Assembly: GCA_027596195.1 (NCBI GenBank)
Contig: JADGJG010000305.1
Location: 1 to 24,648 of the forward strand
DNA length: 24,648 nucleotides
Origin: Podochytrium sp. JEL0797
Lineage: Eukaryota; Chytridiomycota; Chytridiomycetes; Chytridiales; Chytriomycetaceae
Reading direction: 5' to 3'
A model generated the notes under the pieces. The model was not told where the DNA came from and did not search any database. It worked only from the letters and a program-made list of their open reading frames with translations. Positions 18,501 through 24,648 of the stretch are shown piece after piece; position 1 is the stretch's first letter, and every line of letters starts with the position of its first letter. A program made the position numbers and the translations under genes.

Positions 18501-20206
18501 TCAAATCGAGATTTCATCCACCAACCGCTGCAACGTGGCCTTATTCCCTTCTCTGAACGTTTCCGAAAGCAAGCAATATTGCGTCTTGTCTTCTAGCGTT
18601 TGACACATGTTTTCCTATGTGGTTGAGCGAGCGAGTGAGATTTCGGTCAAAAAGCCAAACTGCAAATTGCACGCTACCAGCTGTTTTGACACCCCAATCA
18701 TTTTCATGAATTTCGCTTCAGAGGCTTCCGAGTCGCGTGGTGCCGCCGAATCAAACGACTGGTTCCAAACCGGTTAAACAAGCACGTAAGGGAAACCGAG
18801 CACATAACAAACCACAAACCTCATTCACAGCCGCCACCAATTCCAACACGAGTCCCCTCGCGTCACGCAACGACGGAATCCGCAACACGGCCTCCATCAG
18901 GCGTTTTTGGAGCGGCGTCATGTGTTGTTGAGCGAGTTTCGACGACGCTGCAGTCGGTGCGTGTTTGAGGCCTTCCGAGACGATGGTGTTGCGGTGGAGA
19001 AAGTGGTTTTTGTTTCGTTCTTGGAGTATCTGCACGCGAGACCAAAATTAGGGATACGCGTGGATTGGGCGTTCGGCGACAGGCACTCACCAACAACAGT
19101 TCAACCACTTTCTGGCGTTCCATAATGTTGCATTTGTCGAGCAGTTTGTATCGAATGTTGAGCGTTTTCTGAAAAAGAGATCTCAGTGAAAAAATTTCGG
19201 CGATTACGATCACTGGGGAAAAAGGGATATTACCACGACGGATTTGATCATCGGTTTCTTGTCTGTGCAGTTCATTTGGAACTATTCGATTGTGTTAAGG
19301 GAAAGGAGTTAATGGAATAGATCGGCACCCATTGAGGGAAGTAGGATCGTTGCCTCGCCCTCGCGCCGTTCCGTTGTGCACTGATGCACAGGCCTCGATA
19401 CGCTTCACTCGAATCCATTCATCCAACTCGACCGTCGTTGCGCTCGGTTTCGCGTCATTTCGCTTGACTCACCCACCTCAACAGAATCCATCAACTCATC
19501 CACCAACCCCGCATGCTCCTTCAAACTCGGCAAACTCTTCAACGTAATCTTGGCAAACTCAACCTCCACAGGCCCATACAAATCCACCGCCGAGGGTCTC
19601 CCATTGTCACTCTGTCCTCCAGCAGAACTCAATCCGTCCATGAGCCACTCATCGAGCCATCCAAAGTTGAAGGGGGAGGTATTCGATTGGGTGGTAGTCG
19701 CATTGGCAAACAGATCGGCGGGGAACAGGAGGGACTGCTGGTTTGCGGAACCAGGCGAGAAGGCGGAAGCGTTGGTGCCAAACAAGGGCGTGAATCCGGC
19801 GCCCGGTTGGCTGCGTAGTGTCAGCAGTTCTTGCTGGGTTTCATTCAGGAGGTCTTGCAGCGAATTGACCTTTTCTCTGAGCATTTGGTTCTCGTTTTGC
19901 AGACTTGCGAGTTGCGATTGGAGTTGGGAGTTGTCCGTGGGGAAGGACACACTGCCGCCGTTGTTGACCATGGCTCGAAGCTGTTCGACTTCTCTTTCGA
20001 GATTCGCCAGGTGATCGGCCTTGCGCTGCCGGAACGCTCTGTAGAATAAAATAAATAAAAATACAATAAGATCAATGAACGCACCGCACAGCTTCGAGGT
20101 TCTTGCGATCCTTTTCATTGGCTGGCAGCGATGCCTTTGGCTTCCGTCCGGGCTTCTTGTGGACGCCTGCGGTGGCTGTGTCAGGTTTCAGTTCGTCGTT
20201 TTGCAT
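18501..20206 (-). CDS. bZIP transcription factor 3
   Basis: Seven exons on the minus strand: 20085-20206, 19477-20038, 19234-19281, 19091-19168, 18820-19029, 18678-18758, 18501-18614; GT-AG introns of 46, 195, 65, 61, 61 and 63 nt; 404 aa. The N-terminus MQNDELK leads to KKPGRKPKA and a bZIP signature split by the first intron: NLEAVR|AFR (Asn36-x7-Arg44), leucines at 54 and 61. A second coiled coil follows (LASLQNENQMLREKVNSL). Then LFPADLF, FGWLDEWLMDGL, LYGPVEVEFAKITLKSLPSL, LVDELM, the short exon with CTDKKPMIKSVV, NIMERQKVVEL, ERNKNHF, RIPSLRDA and MCQTLEDKT. The YGPVEVE/LPSL/ERNK/IPSL order is shared with bZIP 1 and 2. The exon-rich 3' half is supported by the decayed paralogue at 20.3-21.2 kb. 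A nuclear regulator is expected. Confidence 0.8.
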
Positions 20207-20319
20207 CGAATTTTTTTTTCAAGTTCGATGATTCAGTTCCGACCAGGGGTGCATAGTACACCCCTGCTTCCGACTCAAGTCTGCTATTAAGTTAAAAATG
20301 TTAATTTCAAAGGTGGTGA

Positions 20320-21225
20320 TTGAGATCCGAATCTGACTCTCCCATGTCCGCAACCAATCGATTCCACAACGCGTCTTGTCTTCGAGCGTGGTGCACATTC
20401 CCTCGAGCTCTTCGCTCGGCCGCATCATGTTTGCAAACGCCGATTCAGACGCTTATTGTGTCATGCTCTAATGAAACAAACGCGGGTGTTAGGATACCCA
20501 AACTCATTCACAACCGCCTATGCATTCCTTAAACTCGGAATACTCAAAATCGCGTGACTCCACCTCCTCCTCATATCCTCTGTCTCCGAATTCAGCCTCG
20601 GCGCGGGTTTGAACCCGGCCGCGACCGCGACCGCATTCGCGCGTTGGAAGCCTTCTTGGATGAGCGAGTTGCGGTAGATCATGTTCTGCTTGTTGCGTTC
20701 GGCGAAAAGAACGAGGAGTTCGAGCACTTTTTGGCGGTCCTTGGGGTTGCAGACGTCCAGGATGCGGTGGCGGACGTTCTGTTGAGATTTGGAGGGGTGA
20801 AGTGTAAATCAAGGTTGTGGGTGTAAATGAGCGGTCGGGGTTAGTCAGCAGAGATTGTAAACGCGCGCTTCAGTGCTCCAGTATTGGTCAGCGAATGATA
20901 CGTGCGTTTATGAGCGCAATGAACAACACCCGTTCCACCCCCCCACAACAAAAATAATAACACGTGTACCATCATCTTGAGAACCGACTTGATCCACTTC
21001 TTATCTGTCTTGTGGCATTGTTCCTGTGCACGCAAAAAAAAGCCAGGAATCAGAACACCCCAAAGGGGATGTGGGAGAAGGAGGGTGCGAGACGGTTTGG
21101 CGAGTTGGGTTTGGAGGTGAAGCACGTGCCGATGGAGCTGCTGGTTTTCGGCGGCTTGTGCGCGGAGGGAGTCGACTTTGTGTTCGAGGGATTGAACGTA
21201 TTGCGCTTTACGTTCGCGGTAAGCC
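20320..21225 (-). pseudogene. Decayed bZIP paralogue of gene 3
   Basis: Three pieces align with bZIP 3. (a) 20970-21225 after a CACCAG acceptor: AYRERKAQYVQSLEHKVDSL (end of basic region and zipper), then directly CHKTDKKWIKSV, which in gene 3 is a separate exon; the YGP/LPSL region is missing. (b) 20503-20778 after CTCAACAG: NVRHRILDVC, KDRQKVLELL, ERNKQNM, LSIPSLRNA, then an in-frame TAG at 20518-20520 before VVNE. (c) about 20370-20453: SESAFANMM, MCTTLEDKT, contiguous where gene 3 has a 63-nt intron. No exon for the N-terminal half of the basic region was found upstream. The large internal deletion, nonsense codon and missing start point to a pseudogene. Confidence 0.65.
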
Positions 21226-22190
21226 CTGGTGGAGGGAAAGAGAAAGGTTTCATTAGTGCATTGGGTTTTGGAAGTAAAGAGGGGTTGGGTTTGTGAGCGC
21301 GAAAGGAATGAAACACAAATCTAATTCTTATTCTCAAACCATTATTCCCACACTATATTTTCATGGCTGGGTGCGCTTTTGCAATTCAAACGAGGCAGAG
21401 AAGCGAAAAGGAAAGAAAGCGGCTCTCGTCTTTCCCTGCTTTCGAAATGGTTCTCGTCATTCCCTGGTTTCCAAACCAATATGACTTGTAGAATATATAT
21501 TTATCGACTGTCGCGTGAGCGATTTGAACAATTATTTTTTCCTGCCGCGTTATTTTTTCCTGCCGCGGTGCCTTCAAATTCCCCCTCATTCCTTCATGTT
21601 TACTTCTTTCTCCTTCCTTAATACTATTATATTTCTCTTCTTCTTTTTGTCTTTTTAAAAGAATCAAGTTGAATTTGAGTCGTGAGCCAAAAAAACGCAT
21701 GCTTCTGTCTTCCCAGGAAAGGATCTAGGGATATTGCTGTAAAGTTCTGCGGGAATGGTTTTGAGCCACAACGGCTCGAAAGGAACCCAATGGAATTGAT
21801 ACCCAGCACAGCTCATTAGTTTAATTGATGTTAAGAAATCTCGGGAAAATGTCCATGTTACACAATCGCATACGATGTGCGCGCTGTATCCAACCATGGC
21901 TTGGCAGTGGTTCAATTCAGCGAGCCTCCACTCCAAGGCGGCCAGTTTCTGCAGGATCGCGATCGCGTCTGCAAAACTGCAAAAAATCGAGTAAAAAATA
22001 TTCTTGGAATACTCGAACTTTGTGTGTTTTGATAGTCCTTTCTTCAGAGGGAGGTGGAGTTGGAGCAACGCGCGTAAGGGTGATATAAACGATTTAAAAA
22101 AGATGCAGATACCGGAAGTATATAATGGTTCTACATAAAAAATTAAGGCGAGATCCCTTCGCAAGTAACGCTGAGACTATCAATTCAGAG
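21226..22190. other. Intergenic region, one weak coding candidate
   Basis: On the minus strand a 166-codon frame (21664-22164) includes LQKLAALEWRLAELN at about 21920-21970, a short amphipathic leucine-rich stretch after a TTTGCAG acceptor. It could be a relic bZIP zipper exon, but no basic region accompanies it. The rest is AT-rich with poly(T) runs and no other signal. Confidence 0.25.
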
Positions 22191-22209
22191 GATCTGATGA
22201 TAAATGATA

Positions 22210-22551
22210 AGAAAAAGAAACAACACCAGGCGATCCTGGGCAGACCAAAATACAGTAATCGATGCTGCCGGAAAAGTCAACGATATGATTCACAATGCTG
22301 CGTCCGCAAGTATTTCAGCGACTCGTTCCCGCAGTCGATGATTCCAAATGACTCTTTCGCCCGCATTTTTGCTCTGGTATCATGAAATTTCCGGCGGTGA
22401 TTTGCAATCTCAGCAAGTTTCTCATCATTTTCGACCCAGCCGACTTGCACCTTTTGTCGAGCAATTATTAATCTTGGCGATACGCCTATAAAGGCCGCGT
22501 AAAAGTCATTGATTGCGCGACATCCTAATATCAAAACCAAAAAGCCTTTTC
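22210..22551 (+). promoter_or_regulatory. Upstream region of bZIP 4, conserved in the downstream duplicate
   Basis: TATAAAG lies at 22487-22493, about 60 nt before the start codon. The whole region is repeated, diverged, at about 23855-24180. The best-kept blocks include CAAAATACAGTAATCGAT, ATGATTCACAATG, the stretch around TCATCATTTTCGAC, and GCAATTATTAATCT just upstream of the TATA box. Confidence 0.55.
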
Positions 22552-23289
22552 ATGCCAAGCCGAACTCTCCCAAACTTTACTGGCCACCTTGCAATCAAGC
22601 CCATTGATTTCAAACCCGTCGCAACTCCATGCATGGACGCGTGTGTGAGCGATTGGATCAACAACTTTGACACGGCATCCTCGCTTGCTTGGCTCAACTG
22701 CCTTGCCACCTCCAAAGCAGCCAACACACCTTTCTCCCCCGAGGACTCGTGCCCAAGTCTGCAGACTCCATCCGCTCAAAGCAGCTGCTCAAGTTTCCCA
22801 CTTTCTGCGACTTCCAACAACTTTGTCATGGAGGCTTCATCCCTATCGACAATCGACGATGAGTTGGAAACTCTCTTGAACGGCATCTCTTCCACCTTCG
22901 CTCACGGCTCCATCTCTTCGCAAGTGAACGTTGCATTCCCACCCACCGAGCAGTTCGTTGCCCCCCAAGAAATAATGCCCCCTTGGCGCCTCGAACCCTC
23001 CGCCGTGGAGCCCGGACACGTCGAAAGCTACATCCAAGACCAGAAGCGACGAAGGAAGCAAGCCTGCGCCTCGCGCAGGTGGCGCGCCAAGCGTGCGAGT
23101 GAACTGACTCACCTCCAAACACGAACAACGCGTCTCGCGGATGAGAAGGGTGCGCTCGAGAAACGCGCCGCCATTTTGGAGAGCAATGCGAGGATGTATT
23201 TGCAGCGTGAGTTGGAGATGATGCGGCGTGTGGCGTATTTGGAGGCGGAGTTGGTGCAATCGAATAAGGCAGTGTTGATGTCGGTGTAG
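22552..23289 (+). CDS. bZIP transcription factor 4 with Gln in place of the invariant Asn
   Basis: Intronless, 245 aa, starting at the first ATG about 60 nt after a TATA box. The N-terminal ~155 residues are Ser/Pro-rich with aromatic-acidic patches (VSDWINNFD, IDDELETLL) that could serve for activation. The bZIP is at 166-235: RRRKQACASRRWRAKRASEL, then leucines at exactly 188, 195, 202 and 209. Spacing fits the signature N-x7-R-x9-L-(x6-L)3, but the Asn position is Gln170 and the usual Cys/Ser/Phe before the Arg is Trp177. It is unlike bZIPs 1-3: the bZIP is C-terminal and there is no YGP/DRQ module. An expected nuclear DNA-binding protein; site preference cannot be predicted. Confidence 0.75.
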   Translation: MPSRTLPNFTGHLAIKPIDFKPVATPCMDACVSDWINNFDTASSLAWLNCLATSKAANTPFSPEDSCPSLQTPSAQSSCSSFPLSATSNNFVMEASSLSTIDDELETLLNGISSTFAHGSISSQVNVAFPPTEQFVAPQEIMPPWRLEPSAVEPGHVESYIQDQKRRRKQACASRRWRAKRASELTHLQTRTTRLADEKGALEKRAAILESNARMYLQRELEMMRRVAYLEAELVQSNKAVLMSV

Positions 23290-23854
23290 TTTCTGTATAT
23301 TTGTGTTTGATTGTCAAAATACATTCTGTGATAAGTGAAATCACTGTTCATTTTTCGCTGTGCACGCGCTCAAATGCGAGGGGTTTTAGAGTCCGACTTT
23401 GAGTTTCATTTCCAAGCAGGCTCGTTGCGCCCAGTCGAATTGTACCTCTCAAGTAATTGTTCACAATCGAAGTCAGTTCATTTTTAATAAATATAATGAT
23501 TTTGGATTTTGCCATTTTCGACGATCTCTACGACTTCGTTAATAGACAATCACCACAATCCCCCTTTTTCCTTTCACCTCCGTTTCTTAAATTACATAAA
23601 AATTGTCAAATAATCTGCGCCGCGAGGGGCCAAACCACGATTCAAATTATTCATTTGTTCTATCCAACTAAAGCTTGACAGTGGCTCGATTCTGTGAGCT
23701 TTGATGACAGCTACTACTTGGCAAGCATCTGCCGGATCGATCGCTTTAATTAAGCCGCTTTCCTATCCCGGAGCAAGAAAATTTCTATTGCGACAACACC
23801 GAGACGAGAAATTCCTCTCGAGCTGCCAATATTCAATATGGGAATTATCAATCG
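23290..23854. other. Intergenic region between bZIP 4 and its duplicate
   Basis: AT-rich; no coding signal, RNA gene or repeat recognised. Confidence 0.3.
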
Positions 23855-24425
23855 GAAATCGATAAGAAAGAAACAACCACAAGACTGAGTCCTCCGGCGC
23901 ACCAAAATACAGTAATCGATATCGGTGAAAAAAGTCGTTCGTATGATTCACAATGAAGCATCCCCAAGCATTTAAGTACTCTTTCCCTGCATGATGTCAG
24001 TGATTCAAAATGACCCGCCTCCCCGGATTCGCCCTCGCGTCATGAAATTTTCGGCGCTGATTTACAATCTCAGCCCGATTCTTATCATTTTCGACTCAGC
24101 CGAATTGCACCTTTTGTCGCGCAATTATTAATCTCGGCGATCCACCTATATATAAAGGCCGCGTTAAGACGAACTCTCCCCCACCTTGCAAGCCCATAGA
24201 TTTCAAACCCATCGCAACGCCATGCATGGACGCGTGTTCTCTTCCACCTTCACTCATGGCTCAATATCTTCGCAATTGAGCGTCGCATTTCCACCCACCG
24301 AGCAGTTCATCTCCCCCCAAGAAATTATGCCATCATGGCGCCTCGAACCCTCCGCCGTAGAACCCGCCCACGGAAGCGACGGAGAAAGCAAGCATGCACC
24401 TCGCGCAGGTGGCGCGCCAAGTAGG
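23855..24425 (+). pseudogene. Partial tandem duplicate of bZIP 4 and its promoter
   Basis: The promoter copy (TATATATAAAGG at 24147-24157) is followed by a shortened coding region with FKPIAT/CMDACS-like start sequence. A deletion then removes about 80 codons. After it come FTHGSISSQLSVAFPPTEQF and SPQEIMPSWRLEPSAVEP (matching AHGSISSQVNVAFPPTEQF and APQEIMPPWRLEPSAVEP of bZIP 4). A second deletion at the basic region shifts the frame. In the shifted frame the basic-region remnant QACTSRRWRAK keeps the Gln and Trp, and TAG follows at once, so no zipper is encoded. Confidence 0.7.
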
Positions 24426-24524
24426 GTTTGGAAGTATACGCGTATAGTGAGGTTTGGTATACAAATTATACACATTATACATGTATAGTATACAGGCATA
24501 GGAAAAAAAAATTTATTTGCCGAA

Positions 24525-24647
24525 TCACTCGAAACCATCACTGTCAAAATCACTTGCATTCCCACACATGATATCAACAATATTCGCCTCCTTGGTTCGC
24601 AACTTCGCATTGTCATACATAATCACAAGCCCGGCAGCCTTTTTGCA
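24525..24647 (-). CDS. Unidentified protein, last ~40 codons
   Basis: The minus strand frame entering from the window edge reads KKAAGLVIMYDNAKLRTKEA and ends with an acidic tail (DFDSDGFE) at TGA 24525-24527. AATAAA follows about 10 nt after the stop on the same strand, consistent with a real 3' end. The remainder lies outside the window. I do not recognise the family. Confidence 0.4.
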   Translation of the reverse strand, partial: CKKAAGLVIMYDNAKLRTKEANIVDIMCGNASDFDSDGFE

Positions 24648-24648
24648 G

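Noticed and set aside
1..24648. CRISPR arrays, bacterial operons, Shine-Dalgarno sites or prophage genes
   Set aside because: No spaced repeats were found, and genes have spliceosomal introns and eukaryotic families only.

Overview
The window reads as a gene-dense eukaryotic nuclear locus, most likely from an early-diverging zoosporic (chytrid-like) fungus. The reasons are short GT-AG introns (about 45-95 nt) in nearly every gene, several lineage-expanded bZIP and MYND zinc-finger genes, a KDZ-type transposase, and 60-350 nt gaps between genes. The lineage is an inference: there is no rRNA or other marker gene here. All gene models were spliced by eye from reading-frame continuity, splice signals and comparison between paralogues inside the window.

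Layout. (1) 60-2083, minus strand: the C-terminal ~550 residues of a KDZ-superfamily DNA transposase over seven exons that splice into one open frame. (2) About 2190-3810, minus: a 5'-truncated non-LTR (LINE) retrotransposon with a decayed RNase H domain, a Cys/His knuckle and two tandem 3' stem-loops. (3) 3905-5150: two MYND-type zinc-finger fragments, one on each strand. (4) 5445-11973, plus: a tandem array of three paralogous type II membrane glycosyltransferases (467, 455 and about 462 aa; the third is frameshifted near its end). It is interrupted between copies 1 and 2 by a decayed, duplicated multi-pass membrane-protein gene. (5) 12038-12793: a PHAF1/UPF0183-family gene that looks C-terminally truncated. 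(6) 13069-16290: two divergent Yap/AP-1-like bZIP genes sharing a 348-nt promoter, followed by a duplicated and decayed copy of the second gene's last exon. (7) 16900-17980: two complementary halves of a MYND gene in opposite orientations. (8) 18501-21225, minus: bZIP gene 3 (seven exons, 404 aa) and a decayed paralogue. (9) 22552-24425: a fourth, different bZIP gene with Gln in place of the invariant basic-region Asn, plus a downstream partial duplicate that carries the promoter. (10) The right edge holds the last ~40 codons of an unidentified minus-strand gene.

The dominant theme is local duplication followed by decay. Glycosyltransferases, bZIPs, MYND proteins and a membrane protein all occur as intact copy plus relics, next to transposon remains. 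The three bZIPs at 13-20 kb share a C-terminal module (YGPxE, LPSL, DRQ, NK and IPS motifs) that I cannot assign to a named domain. The three glycosyltransferases share an EX7E motif and a long N-terminal region that I also cannot assign. There is no operon logic; each gene appears to be its own transcription unit.
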